Shown here: positions 17,431 to 26,774 of the stretch, one piece after another
Position numbering within the stretch: the stretch's first letter is position 1
How the letters are laid out: every line of letters begins with the position of its first letter
Source: Ignavibacteria bacterium
GTDB lineage: Bacteria > Bacteroidota > Ignavibacteria > UBA10030 > SZUA-254
NCBI GenBank assembly: GCA_016178595.1
Contig: JACOSY010000015.1
Coordinates: 1-64,000, forward strand
Reading direction: 5' to 3'
Length of the DNA: 64,000 bases
Notes under the pieces: model-generated
Databases searched by the model: none
Told to the model about the DNA's origin: nothing
What the model saw: the letters and a program-made list of their open reading frames with translations, nothing else
Program-made: the position numbers and the translations under genes

Positions 17431-19188
17431 TCAGAATTGGTTCACAAGTCCGATATGAATTTTCCCCTGCGTGAATGAGTCTCCCTGACCAAGCGCGAAA
17501 CTCATGCCGATATTTCCCAACGATGTCTCAAGTCGAATGCCGATACCATACCCGATGTTGAACTGTGTCTTCGCTTCGGTATGCCTTACGTCGTCGGCCG
17601 GCAGATCCGCATAACCCATGTCTACGAAGCCGAAGAAGAAGGACCGTCGCGCAAGTAGAAAGCGGTACTCGATGTTCATCCATGCGACGCGCGAACCGAT
17701 GAATGTATTCTCGCGGTAACCTCGCAGCGTGTTTGTTCCGCCGAAGCGATACAAATCGCCAAGCTCGAGCCGGCCGCTCGTCGTCTGGCGGCCATGAAGT
17801 CCGATTGCGACAACCTGACGATCGAATGTCTGGCCGTATCCATCGACATCGAGACTTACCTTTTGCACGCTTGCTGCGTCTCCGTTTCCTCCGATAGCCA
17901 ATCCTGAGAATCTCTTGCTGCCAATTTGGTATCTCGTTCGGTAATTGACTCCATGTGTCGGACTGAGCGCATCATCACGCGTGTCATAATGGATGTCGAT
18001 ACCGGTCGTCAGTGTATGGCTGTTGGAGACAGCTTGCACGAAGATCGTGCTGGATGGAATGATTTCCTCCTGTGAGAGAATACCGCCGACAGAAAACGAT
18101 TCCGTCAGGAGGAGATCGGCCTTCGCTTCAAATTCACGGCGAACATACAGCGAATCCTGTTTTCGCTGGTGAAAAACGCCCCCGATGTTCAACGGAAGGC
18201 TCACTACCCACGGCTCGAGGTACTGAAGCGTCATCTCCTGCGACTGGGCATCATCTCTTTGCCAGCGGACATTCAGTTTTCGCGCGGTGCCGAACAGGTT
18301 CCCCAATGTCACGTTGACCATCCCCGATAGACTTCCTCCACCATCGGTGCCGGAGGAGGGTACATATCCAAGAACACCATCGAAGGTGTTCGCGTTTCCT
18401 TCTTCTACGGCAATGAGAAGACCGCCGCCATTTTTCCCAAGAAACACTTGCGGCTCTTTCACCGACGTGAAGATGTTCATCCGATTCAATCGATCCGGAA
18501 TCTTCACCACCGTTTCTTCGTTGAATGGCTCGTGTAATCCAATCCGCATTTCCCGTACGATCACTTCACTTTTTGTCTCTTTGTTTCCCGTAATACGAAT
18601 TTCATCGATCATCACTCGCGGACCTTCATCAACCGATAGAGAAATCGTTAGCGCATGAAACGAAACATCAGATGAGATAACAATATCTCGAACATCTGCA
18701 CTGGCAAACGGATAACCAACCCTCTCATACGCGGCAAGAACTCTACCGATATCCTGTCCGAGAACGGTGGTATCCAAAAATCCGCCAACGCGAGTTTCGA
18801 ATGTTTGAAGGATTTGCTCCGTCGACAGATGTGAATTTCCGGCGAGGAGGATCGCACTAATGGTATAGGAGTCTCCTTCGTAAATGTCGACAACGAGATC
18901 AACTGATGAGCTGTCGGACGAGAACATCTCGGACATCAGACGTACATTGGAAAAGTAATAGCCGCGTTCGTGATACAAGCCGAGGATCGATTCTCGATCG
19001 GCAGAGAGCTGTTGCATCGATAGTCGCGAGCCGATCGCGGTGATCGTGCGGCCGGCGATCTCCCGATCGCTGAACACGCGATTCCCCGTGAAGCGTATGG
19101 AGTGGATGGTCGGCTGGCCGGCATGAAGGAATACAGGAGTAAACAAAAAAATGAGATAGGACAAACAAAGACGGCGCATCCAGATCAT
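17431..19188 (-). CDS. small Omp85/BamA-TamA family outer-membrane protein
   Basis: About 585 residues from ATG 19188, chosen because the signal peptide (RRLCLSYLIFLFTPVFLHAG) follows at once; longer in-frame versions would run into the upstream gene. Residues ~25-260 hold about three POTRA-type repeats (IHSIRFTGNRVFSDREI; ISAILLAGNSHLSTEQI; IDEIRITGNKETKSEVI). The C-terminal half is a barrel with the conserved Omp85 loop RFGGTNTLRGYREN. BamA is usually ~800 residues with five POTRAs, so this is nearer TamA in size. It probably inserts or moves proteins at the outer membrane. It follows the GWxTD gene by 11 bases. Confidence 0.82.
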   Translation of the reverse strand: MIWMRRLCLSYLIFLFTPVFLHAGQPTIHSIRFTGNRVFSDREIAGRTITAIGSRLSMQQLSADRESILGLYHERGYYFSNVRLMSEMFSSDSSSVDLVVDIYEGDSYTISAILLAGNSHLSTEQILQTFETRVGGFLDTTVLGQDIGRVLAAYERVGYPFASADVRDIVISSDVSFHALTISLSVDEGPRVMIDEIRITGNKETKSEVIVREMRIGLHEPFNEETVVKIPDRLNRMNIFTSVKEPQVFLGKNGGGLLIAVEEGNANTFDGVLGYVPSSGTDGGGSLSGMVNVTLGNLFGTARKLNVRWQRDDAQSQEMTLQYLEPWVVSLPLNIGGVFHQRKQDSLYVRREFEAKADLLLTESFSVGGILSQEEIIPSSTIFVQAVSNSHTLTTGIDIHYDTRDDALSPTHGVNYRTRYQIGSKRFSGLAIGGNGDAASVQKVSLDVDGYGQTFDRQVVAIGLHGRQTTSGRLELGDLYRFGGTNTLRGYRENTFIGSRVAWMNIEYRFLLARRSFFFGFVDMGYADLPADDVRHTEAKTQFNIGYGIGIRLETSLGNIGMSFALGQGDSFTQGKIHIGLVNQF

Positions 19189-19199
19189 GTCGCCGATAC

Positions 19200-20537
19200 T
19201 CAATGTGGCCGTGTTCGCCACAGATCCCAGATTGGATTTTGAAGACGGTAATCCCCGAAGCCCGTAGCATCGACGAAGACGAACTCGCGGTTCTGCTCGT
19301 AGTATGTCCAAACCTCGTACGGTTTTGCATCGATATCGAACGGATGGCGCTCGACATTGCTCGGTGTGCCGAAAATGATGTACACCATGCCCATGTCGGT
19401 TTTCCATCCATCGAGATAATGACTGAAATGTTTATTGGCATACACGACTCGTGCGTAGTATTCTTCCATCAGCTCATTGCGTTCAGTGTTGGGTGTTGGA
19501 TCGCGCTTCTTCCAGAATTCCCGGAACATATCGCGTTTCTTCTCCGGCGGGGCGTTTTTCATCTCATCGATTTTCTCTTTATCAGTCATGTACTGAAGTT
19601 GATCGATTGCGAGATCAAGATCGACAATGGAAACGGGCAACCCCCGCCAGTGAATGATAAAAGAGCGAGAAGTGGACGCTTTTATACCCGCAACTGACGT
19701 TCCTGACATGGTGTGCAGTGGCTCGACACTGGCGTCGAGCATATAATCGCCTGCGACGAGTTTGTCGTCCTTTACACGTATGAATGTGGATTTTCTCTCC
19801 GCTCCCACTTGCCCAACAGATGTGTCACTCTGAACGACGTCTCCTTTCACGTTGCGCACGTCGATCATCACGCGAGCAGAGTCGGCGCCGATGCGATTAT
19901 ACAGTTCGAAAAAGACAAAGAAGCCGGCATTGAGATCGGCAACGTTGCCTGAAATGTTTGGCGAGATTACCTTTTTGCCTGCGAGAGTATCGAGACGGTT
20001 CACGAGCATCATGTCGCTCATGGCAAACGGAGACTGTGCAAAATTGTGAACGGTGATCGTGCGCTTGTCGTGGATCGTATTCCTGGTGTCGCGATCGGTC
20101 ACTTGCACCGTGATGACGTATTTCCCCGGGTGTAATGTAAACGATTTCTGGCTGACCCGTCCGGCCTGCGGCGAAATAGACTCGTCATAGTTTTGCGTTT
20201 CAATCTTCTCGGTCCAAAACTTTTCGATGACAAGTTTATCTGTCGAGTCATGCACATCGATTGTGATATCGTATGCAGTGCGAAAAATATCGTTGTCTTT
20301 CGTAAAATGGATCGCTTCGTACGGAACCTCGATATAAACATCAAGTCGCCCTTGTCCGGGCTCTTCGGATGAGAAGTTCAACGCATCGAAGTAGAGCTTG
20401 GGAACGTCCGGTATCGGTATCGTGGGATCCGGGGAATCAGTCTGAGCAAGAACGAGGGACGAAAGAATCGGAAGGACGATCAGACAGTGCAGTGTTCTGT
20501 CGAATAACATCATGACATATCGAATAAAAAGACTCAT
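19200..20537 (-). CDS. GWxTD domain-containing exported protein
   Basis: 445 residues with a signal peptide (cleavage near SSLVLAQ, residue ~31). The C-terminal third contains YLDGWKTDMGMVYIIFG, which is the GWxTD signature, followed by a PYEVWTYYEQNREFVFVD segment. The middle is beta-rich. GWxTD proteins are known from Bacteroidota, Acidobacteriota and related groups, and have no established function. The start overlaps the rimO stop (ATGA), and an Omp85 barrel gene follows, which suggests a shared envelope role. A second in-frame start is possible a few codons later. Confidence 0.8.
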   Translation of the reverse strand: MSLFIRYVMMLFDRTLHCLIVLPILSSLVLAQTDSPDPTIPIPDVPKLYFDALNFSSEEPGQGRLDVYIEVPYEAIHFTKDNDIFRTAYDITIDVHDSTDKLVIEKFWTEKIETQNYDESISPQAGRVSQKSFTLHPGKYVITVQVTDRDTRNTIHDKRTITVHNFAQSPFAMSDMMLVNRLDTLAGKKVISPNISGNVADLNAGFFVFFELYNRIGADSARVMIDVRNVKGDVVQSDTSVGQVGAERKSTFIRVKDDKLVAGDYMLDASVEPLHTMSGTSVAGIKASTSRSFIIHWRGLPVSIVDLDLAIDQLQYMTDKEKIDEMKNAPPEKKRDMFREFWKKRDPTPNTERNELMEEYYARVVYANKHFSHYLDGWKTDMGMVYIIFGTPSNVERHPFDIDAKPYEVWTYYEQNREFVFVDATGFGDYRLQNPIWDLWRTRPH

Positions 20538-21856
20538 GATACTTCCATCTCAGCCTCAACCCGATGCGTCGGAATCGCGAAGAGATCGTACTCTTCAGCA
20601 TCGATGACTCTCACAGGGTAAAAGTGTCCGACAGAACAATTGCCCGCCGAGTGAATCGTAATTTCATTATCGACTTCCGGCGCATCGATTTCTGTTCGCC
20701 CAATCGCCACGTCCCCGTCTCGCTGGTCGATGAGGACACTCATGGTTCGCCCGATGAGTTGCTCGTTCTTCGTACGCGAGATCGTTCGCTGGACTTCCAT
20801 GATCCGGTTGCGGCGCTCTTCCTTCACTTCATCGGGCACCGGATCGCCGAGCGAATACGCCGTTGTCCCATCCTCTTGTGAATACGTGAATACCCCAAGC
20901 CGGTCAAATTGGGTTTCCGCGATGAACCTCATCAACTCCTCGAACTCCTTCTCCCCTTCATTCGGATATCCCACAATGAGTGTCGTACGCAGCGCAATGC
21001 CCGGTACCGTTGTCCGTATCCGATGAATCAATGCACGCAGCTTCTCGGATGTAATGCCACGCCGCATCGAGGCGAGCACAGCATCGGAGACATGCTGCAC
21101 CGGCATATCGATGTAGCGACAGAGTTTCGCATTAGTGTTGAATTGTTCGAGAATGTCTTCCGGAAATCCGGTCGGAAAGGCGTACATCAACCTGATCCAC
21201 TCGATGCCATTAACCTCACCGAGCTTTTCGAGTACGGTTGCCAGGGTTCGTTTTCCATACAGATCGAGTCCATAGTACGTACTGTCCTGTGCTATGATGA
21301 CCAGTTCCTTCACGCCAAGAACTGCAAGCCGCCGGGCCTCAAGGATGATACGTTCCATCGGCTTGCTCACATGCACGCCACGCATGAGCGGTATCGAGCA
21401 GAAAGAACAAGGCCGATCACATCCTTCCGAGATCTTGAGGTATGCGAAGTGCTGCGGCGTTGTGAGCATGCGCTCACCCAGGAGCTCGCTCTTGTAGTCG
21501 CCGCCGAGGGCCTCAACGACCTTCTCCATCTTGTTGGCGCCAACATAGGCATCAACATCGGGGATCTCTTTTTTGAGATCGCTTGCATAGCGCTCGGAAA
21601 GGCATCCCATGACGATAACCTTCTTCAGCCGACCTTCTTTCTTCAGCTCAACGGCTTGAAGAATAGTGTCGATGGATTCCTGTTTCGCAGCTTCGATAAA
21701 TCCACAGGTATTGATGATGGCGATATCGGAACCATCCGACGTTTCTGTCAACTCCCACTTGTTCGCGTGGAGTTGCTGCATGAGAACTTCCGAATCGACG
21801 GTGTTCTTCGAACAACCAAGCGTAATAATGTTGATCTTTTCTTTTCGGACGGACAT
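20534..21856 (-). CDS. rimO: ribosomal protein uS12 (S12) methylthiotransferase RimO
   Basis: 440 residues in three expected parts. The N-terminal UPF0004 domain carries the three cluster cysteines in LGCSKNTVDSE, INTCGF and GCLSERY. The radical SAM domain has the CxxxCxxC site in EGCDRPCSFCSIP. The C-terminal ~65 residues form the TRAM domain. RimO adds a methylthio group to an aspartate of ribosomal protein S12; the CDRPCSFC phrase favours RimO over the tRNA enzyme MiaB. It starts one base after the cdsA stop and overlaps the GWxTD gene by four bases. Confidence 0.93.
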   Translation of the reverse strand: MSVRKEKINIITLGCSKNTVDSEVLMQQLHANKWELTETSDGSDIAIINTCGFIEAAKQESIDTILQAVELKKEGRLKKVIVMGCLSERYASDLKKEIPDVDAYVGANKMEKVVEALGGDYKSELLGERMLTTPQHFAYLKISEGCDRPCSFCSIPLMRGVHVSKPMERIILEARRLAVLGVKELVIIAQDSTYYGLDLYGKRTLATVLEKLGEVNGIEWIRLMYAFPTGFPEDILEQFNTNAKLCRYIDMPVQHVSDAVLASMRRGITSEKLRALIHRIRTTVPGIALRTTLIVGYPNEGEKEFEELMRFIAETQFDRLGVFTYSQEDGTTAYSLGDPVPDEVKEERRNRIMEVQRTISRTKNEQLIGRTMSVLIDQRDGDVAIGRTEIDAPEVDNEITIHSAGNCSVGHFYPVRVIDAEEYDLFAIPTHRVEAEMEVS

Positions 21857-21857
21857 T

Positions 21858-22805
21858 CTAACTGAAGAGGATATAGTCTATGTAAAGATACACACAAGGT
21901 GCTACCAAAAGCAAGCTATCGAACCGGTCGAATGCGCCACCATGACCGGGAATAAGTGTCGAACTATCTTTGACGCCCGCGTCGCGTTTCATCAGCGATT
22001 CACTCAAATCTCCAAGCTGGCCTATTGTTCCAACGATGCCGCCAATGAGAACGGCGCTTCCCACCGAAAGATATTCGAGAACGAGATACTTCGCCGCAAG
22101 AGCAGAGAGAATGGCAAAGATAAATCCAGCCGCAGCGCCCTCCCAACTCTTATTGGGACTGACACGCGGGAAAAGTTTGTGCTTCCCGATTGCCGAGCCT
22201 GCATGAAACGCAGCCGAATCACATATCCAGATCATCGCAAATACTGATATGACTGTGTATCCCCCCCACTTGTAGATCCGGGCGAGAACATATTGGTCGG
22301 CCAGGTTTGTGATGGAAGGAAAATAACGCAGCACAGGAAAATCGGCGGGCACAAAGAGTTCGCGCAAACCGATGAAGGTGCCAAAAAAAAGTGAGACATA
22401 CAGAATGCCGAAGAGTGTCGTAGAGAGATTGAGAACTGCCGAGCCTTTATCCCGGAATAACTCCCTTATGCTGAAGACGATTACGATGATCAGCAGCGTG
22501 ATCACAAGGAGTTGGGCCTGCGAGGGAAACGGGATCGTGATGCCCCGCGCTTCAAATATTCCCGTTAAGAATGTCCGCAGCCTAACGTGATAGAATGAGA
22601 GGTTGACGAAAAAGCCTCCGATGAGGCCGAACACAACAAGCGGCTTTGCACCTTTCGCTTCGGCAAGCGCATAGAACTCTCGCAGGGCAACTGCGGAGAC
22701 GATCGCAATGAAGCCGAAAAAATAGAGTCCGCCTGCCATGCAGATGAAGACAATGATCGGAATGGCAACGGCCGCGACGAGGATGCGTTGTGTGAGATTA
22801 TTCAC
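21858..22805 (-). CDS. cdsA: phosphatidate cytidylyltransferase
   Basis: 315 residues, multi-pass membrane protein starting at GTG 22805. The CDP-alcohol synthase signature is complete near the C-terminus: SLMKRDAGVKDSSTLIPGHG followed by GAFDRFDS. PNKSWEGAAAG lies before it. The enzyme makes CDP-diacylglycerol from phosphatidate and CTP, the branch point of phospholipid synthesis. A run of seven cytosines (22261-22267) lies inside the gene. The gene is 50 bases downstream of the CPBP protease gene and one base upstream of rimO. Confidence 0.92.
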   Translation of the reverse strand: MNNLTQRILVAAVAIPIIVFICMAGGLYFFGFIAIVSAVALREFYALAEAKGAKPLVVFGLIGGFFVNLSFYHVRLRTFLTGIFEARGITIPFPSQAQLLVITLLIIVIVFSIRELFRDKGSAVLNLSTTLFGILYVSLFFGTFIGLRELFVPADFPVLRYFPSITNLADQYVLARIYKWGGYTVISVFAMIWICDSAAFHAGSAIGKHKLFPRVSPNKSWEGAAAGFIFAILSALAAKYLVLEYLSVGSAVLIGGIVGTIGQLGDLSESLMKRDAGVKDSSTLIPGHGGAFDRFDSLLLVAPCVYLYIDYILFS

Positions 22806-22855
22806 GGATGATGATCACCGTTCAGTGGATAGATGGCCATGAGAGTGGTGCGCCT

Positions 22856-23815
22856 TCATTCCAACGACTCGTTCACAGCCGGAGACTCTTCAACAGGCAT
22901 TGTGATGCGCATGAAATAGAGTGTCGAGACAAGAAAGATGACGCCAAAGAACCAGAACGTGAGCAGCAGAGTACCGACGGATAAATGCTCGGGGTTTCCC
23001 GCACCGACGATGTCATCGTCCATGTGAAAATAGAGGGCGACACACGCGTATGCGTTGTTATAAAAGTGCGCCGCGACAGAAACCCAAAGACTCTGCGCCC
23101 GCATTGCCAGGAAGCCAAGATAGATCCCAAGTACGGCGAGCGGCACGAACGTAAAGGGATTCAAATGGTAGGCGCCAAAAATAATTCCCGTGAGTATCGC
23201 TGCTTGTAGAGGATGAAGATGCCGTTCGAAACTACGCTGGGTGAGACCGCGAAAGAGAAACTCTTCGCATACCGCCGGTATGAGTGCAATGACAACAATA
23301 ACCCAGAACAGCTCCGGTACCGAGGACGATCCCGCCAGCATCTTTGTGAACTTCTCAATAAGCTCGTTCATCTGTTCGACGAATTGTTGAATTTCCGGCG
23401 GCAACGGAATCCGCGATTGGAATACCATGTAGACCTGCAGCATCTGTTGTAATGAAAAGATGCCGGCGATCGGAAGAACAAACAGACGTATATCGGGAAC
23501 ATGCAGGCGCAGAAATTCTTTCGGCTTCCTCGTGATGAATCGAATGAAGAACAGTGTTGGCGCGAGAATGAGCAAGAGCTGACTCAGGGCGGTTACGATG
23601 CGAAGTCCCTGTACGCTCTCCGGACCGGGGTCAAGTCCGTAAAGAAAGTAGACGACGACCGATCCGATGAGCTGGTATCCGACGAAGACAATGAAAAGAA
23701 TGAGAATGGCAAACAATGCCGGTGGAATGTTGTAGCGCTCTATGAAAGAAAGTTGCAGCGGTTCCGGTACACTCGCCGGTGCGAGTTGCTCCGCTTGTAC
23801 GTTATGGTCGTCCAT
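22856..23815 (-). CDS. CPBP-family intramembrane metalloprotease
   Basis: 319 residues from ATG 23815, which shares a base with the stop of the preceding gene (TGATG); GTG 23818 is an alternative. About seven or eight hydrophobic helices. The three CPBP/Abi motifs are present: EEFLFRG, FGAYHLNP and HFYNNAY, supplying Glu-Glu, His and His/Asn of the membrane-embedded active site. Homologues process prenylated proteins (Rce1), bacteriocin precursors or immunity proteins. Here the neighbours are housekeeping genes, so the substrate is not apparent. Confidence 0.85.
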   Translation of the reverse strand: MDDHNVQAEQLAPASVPEPLQLSFIERYNIPPALFAILILFIVFVGYQLIGSVVVYFLYGLDPGPESVQGLRIVTALSQLLLILAPTLFFIRFITRKPKEFLRLHVPDIRLFVLPIAGIFSLQQMLQVYMVFQSRIPLPPEIQQFVEQMNELIEKFTKMLAGSSSVPELFWVIVVIALIPAVCEEFLFRGLTQRSFERHLHPLQAAILTGIIFGAYHLNPFTFVPLAVLGIYLGFLAMRAQSLWVSVAAHFYNNAYACVALYFHMDDDIVGAGNPEHLSVGTLLLTFWFFGVIFLVSTLYFMRITMPVEESPAVNESLE

Positions 23816-24768
23816 CACCGTCCCGATAACCGATCTTTGATCATAGCGCAGATGAGCGGAATCATAATCTCATGATGTCCGGTGAACATGTATCCTCGCC
23901 CGCCGTTGCGTGTCGGCCGCTGGACGACGTTCACGCGCGGCCGGTAGTGTTGAATCATATCGAAGTTCGCGCTTGAAAAGCCTCGCGCTTTGTAGCCGAG
24001 ATTGCGGGCAACAGTCAGCGCTTTCAAAAATACTTCCGGCAACACAACTGCAGAGCCGATATTCATCACAACACCGCCGCCGCGAAGGTCTTTTACGACA
24101 TTACACAGTACCTTGAAGTCACGAAACGACATCTCGCCGGTCGCAGCACCGTCCATCGTCGGTTGCTGGTGAACGATGTCTGTTCCAATCGCGGCATGGA
24201 CAGTCACCGGCACGCCAAATTTGTAACATGATGCAAGCAGGCTCAGCTTTTTCTTCGAGGCGGTCTGGAGCGCTCTTCCGAGCGCTTCACCATAACCATA
24301 CGAGCGTTCCCTCATGGCAGCACGCAATATGCCGTTGATGAATTCGCCCGTCTCTTTCGCCATTCCAAACTGTCCATCTGCAAGGTTGGCTTCAACGTCT
24401 TCGGACGTCATTCCCCACAGCGCCGTCTCGACGTCGTGGATGGCGGCAGCGCTATTCATCGCGATACAGGTAATGACATTCCGTTTCATCAAGTCGATCA
24501 ACAGCGGCGAAAGACCAACCTTGATGACGTGTGCGCCAATGAGTGCGATAACCGGTTTCCGACGTCGGGCGGACGTGACGACATCATCCACAAAATTCCT
24601 CAAGTCGTCGGCAACGAGAATGTGCGGCAGCGACTTGATGAAAGATGAGAATGATTGCCGCTTCGGGTCGAAAATACCGGCAAAGTCTTGCTGATGGACT
24701 TTACTTTTGCGCGACTTAATGGAAATAGTCTTGACTTTCGAAATATCTATCTGTCGGTACGAGGGCAT
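23815..24768 (-). CDS. deoxyhypusine synthase-like protein
   Basis: 317 residues. The segments IALIGAHVIKVGLSPLLIDL, AMNSAAAIHDVE, GTDIVHQQPTMDGAATGE, GGGVVMNIGSAVVLPEVF and ARGFSSANFDMIQHYRPRVN resemble a bacterial branch of the deoxyhypusine synthase superfamily. Classical enzymes transfer a butylamine group from spermidine to eIF5A, which bacteria lack; bacterial relatives include homospermidine synthase-like enzymes and many of unknown role. The catalytic lysine of true DHS could not be placed with certainty. The assignment is from memory of family phrases, so it is moderate. It is flanked by the CPBP protease (one-base overlap) and a DUF3108 gene. Confidence 0.5.
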   Translation of the reverse strand: MPSYRQIDISKVKTISIKSRKSKVHQQDFAGIFDPKRQSFSSFIKSLPHILVADDLRNFVDDVVTSARRRKPVIALIGAHVIKVGLSPLLIDLMKRNVITCIAMNSAAAIHDVETALWGMTSEDVEANLADGQFGMAKETGEFINGILRAAMRERSYGYGEALGRALQTASKKKLSLLASCYKFGVPVTVHAAIGTDIVHQQPTMDGAATGEMSFRDFKVLCNVVKDLRGGGVVMNIGSAVVLPEVFLKALTVARNLGYKARGFSSANFDMIQHYRPRVNVVQRPTRNGGRGYMFTGHHEIMIPLICAMIKDRLSGR

Positions 24769-24774
24769 TGGCTG

Positions 24775-25653
24775 TTATTGGTTGTTGACTTTTGCATCGA
24801 CGGGACCGTTGATGCCGTGGTATTCGGTCAGCTCGGAATCAATCGATCCAATCGGTATTTTGGATGAAACGCGGATCGGAATTTTGCGGTCATCGTCCGT
24901 GATCCAGACAAACACCTTTCCTTCACTCTTGAACAGCCCTCCCTCTTTTGCCAGCGGCTCGATCACGACACAGTTGAACGTGCCTGCTTCGACTTCAATC
25001 GTTTGCCGGCCGCGAAACTTCACGTCGAGTTCATAGGTGGAGTCTTTATAAAAATTCTGCAGGTGAATCTTCTGCCCCGGCTTGAAGTTGCTGTAGTCGA
25101 TTGTCCGCGCGAAATAAAATGCCGACATCATATCTTGTACATACGGTGGGATCGTATATTTTCCTTCTGTCGTCTGCGCAACGTGCTTGAGCTGATCGAA
25201 GTTGGCGACGAAGTCGCGCTGAAATCCTCCTTCGCGTATGTGCTGTTCGAAGTGCCAGGGGAACAGGCCTTCAGAGTCGATCACCGTATGATAGCGGTCT
25301 TCGACTTTATAAAACACGTTGAAAAACGGTTTGGAGTTGAGACGAAAATCCACTCTCAAACATTTCCGGCCGTACATTACCGTATCGGATACTTTCATCA
25401 CCGCTTCGGCGGCTGTCACGAAACCATAAATGATGTCGAACTTCAGGTACTCACCGGGGGCAAAGGCCTTATTCGGAAGCTTCCGCAGTTCTCCAACGTT
25501 AAGTTGTCGTGTTTCTGCATTTGCCGATTTTCCTTCCGTCGACGCAGCATTCGTATCCGCAAACACCGATGCCGGAGCGCCGAACGGACGCAGGTCTTGC
25601 ACGAAAGACGTTTGCGATACTACAAGAAGAAGAACATACACAACAGGATTCAT
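24775..25653 (-). CDS. DUF3108 exported protein
   Basis: 292 residues with an N-terminal signal segment (MNPVVYVLLLVVSQTSFVQ). The DUF3108 domain begins at FAPGEYLKFDIIYGFVTAAE and continues through VEDRYHTVIDSEGLFPWHFE, TIDYSNFKPGQKI and IEVEAGTFNCVVIEP to the end. The fold is all-beta and periplasmic, the domain is widespread in Gram-negative bacteria, and its function is unknown. It lies six bases upstream of the deoxyhypusine-synthase-like gene and 12 bases downstream of the GT9 gene, in one operon. Confidence 0.75.
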   Translation of the reverse strand: MNPVVYVLLLVVSQTSFVQDLRPFGAPASVFADTNAASTEGKSANAETRQLNVGELRKLPNKAFAPGEYLKFDIIYGFVTAAEAVMKVSDTVMYGRKCLRVDFRLNSKPFFNVFYKVEDRYHTVIDSEGLFPWHFEQHIREGGFQRDFVANFDQLKHVAQTTEGKYTIPPYVQDMMSAFYFARTIDYSNFKPGQKIHLQNFYKDSTYELDVKFRGRQTIEVEAGTFNCVVIEPLAKEGGLFKSEGKVFVWITDDDRKIPIRVSSKIPIGSIDSELTEYHGINGPVDAKVNNQ

Positions 25654-25665
25654 GCCGTGAGTTTC

Positions 25666-26724
25666 TCAGTTCGTCAAATATTGAATCGCCGCCTTGTACA
25701 CATCGTCAACGGAAATCGAATTCATGCACTCGCACGAAGTATTGTTTTTCATACAGTCGCTGCAATCGTGCGGTCGATTAATCGGAGTAAAGATTGTTTT
25801 CTTTGAAGTATACGGTCCCCAACGTTCTGCGCTTAACGGTTTGATGTTTGGAAAAAATCCGATCACGGGAGTTCCAACAGCTGCTGCAATATGAAGGGGA
25901 CCGGTAGAATTGGCAACAAAGAGCGATGATAACTTTGCCAGCGCAGCAAGCTCTTTCAGATTAAGCTGATTCACCATCGTGAGCGCTTTCTCGCCTGCAA
26001 TCGATTGCACTTCATGCACAAGGTTTTGTTCCGATGCACCGCCGGTTACGATGATCCTCACGTGAGGAAGTTGCGCGAGGCATTGACCAAGCTTGCCGAA
26101 ATTCTGCGGGCTCCAGTCCCGGGCCGAGCCGCCGCTGCCGGGATGGAGAATCACGATGCGCTCGTTTTTCTGGATACCTCTCTCAACTAAAAGCGATTTT
26201 ACTCGATCCACAACATGTGGCTTCACTTCAAGCGACGGTGTCACTCCTTCATAGTCGACCGGACATCCGATTGCCGTGAGCAGATTGAGATTGTATTCAA
26301 GCTCGTGGCGCTTTGCATCCTTCCGGTGTTCGTACACCTTCCGATTGAACAGAAACGAGTACCAGCGGTATCCGGTTCCGACACGAACGGGCACGCGCGC
26401 AAACCACGTGATGAGTGCAAGACGAAAGCGCGGATGCGTATGGAAGACAGCATCGAACCGTCCCGTTCGCAATGTGGCGACAAGATGGAACAACGGGAGC
26501 GGATATTTTCCATCGTCGTAGAAGAGAACTTCATCCACTGCACGATTCGCTTCGACGATCTCTTCCGTGTAGCGCTGGATCAACATGCCGATCTGAACGG
26601 AAGGAAAATGCTTCTTGAGCATTTCAGCCATTGGTAAGGTGAGGATAACATCCCCGATGCGGTCTGTGCGAACAATTAAAATACGCCGGAAATCGTGACT
26701 CACGTTCTGTTCATCTCGAAACAA
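25666..26724 (-). CDS. glycosyltransferase family 9 (heptosyltransferase-like)
   Basis: 352 residues from TTG 26724; GTG 26703 is a credible alternative as the conserved part starts just after it. ILIVRTDRIGDVILTLP is the GT9 acceptor-side start, and ILHPGSGGSARDWSP with ANSTGPLHIAAAVGTPVIG forms the nucleotide-sugar site. GT9 enzymes add heptose or similar sugars to lipopolysaccharide core on the cytoplasmic side. A cysteine-rich stretch (DCSDCMKNNTSCEC) near the C-terminus is a known variation in this family. It is the first gene of the operon, and its upstream side is the hairpin array. Confidence 0.85.
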   Translation of the reverse strand: MFRDEQNVSHDFRRILIVRTDRIGDVILTLPMAEMLKKHFPSVQIGMLIQRYTEEIVEANRAVDEVLFYDDGKYPLPLFHLVATLRTGRFDAVFHTHPRFRLALITWFARVPVRVGTGYRWYSFLFNRKVYEHRKDAKRHELEYNLNLLTAIGCPVDYEGVTPSLEVKPHVVDRVKSLLVERGIQKNERIVILHPGSGGSARDWSPQNFGKLGQCLAQLPHVRIIVTGGASEQNLVHEVQSIAGEKALTMVNQLNLKELAALAKLSSLFVANSTGPLHIAAAVGTPVIGFFPNIKPLSAERWGPYTSKKTIFTPINRPHDCSDCMKNNTSCECMNSISVDDVYKAAIQYLTN

Positions 26725-26774
26725 TTTCTATCAATATACGGGGAATGGGGGTGATTTGCAATGAAGGATGGGTG

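Noticed and set aside
20909-21865. A 318-codon open frame antisense to rimO.
   Set aside because: Shadow of a well-supported radical SAM gene.
22261-22267. Run of seven cytosines within cdsA as a possible phase-variation tract.
   Set aside because: Short tract in an essential gene with an intact frame; switching would be lethal.
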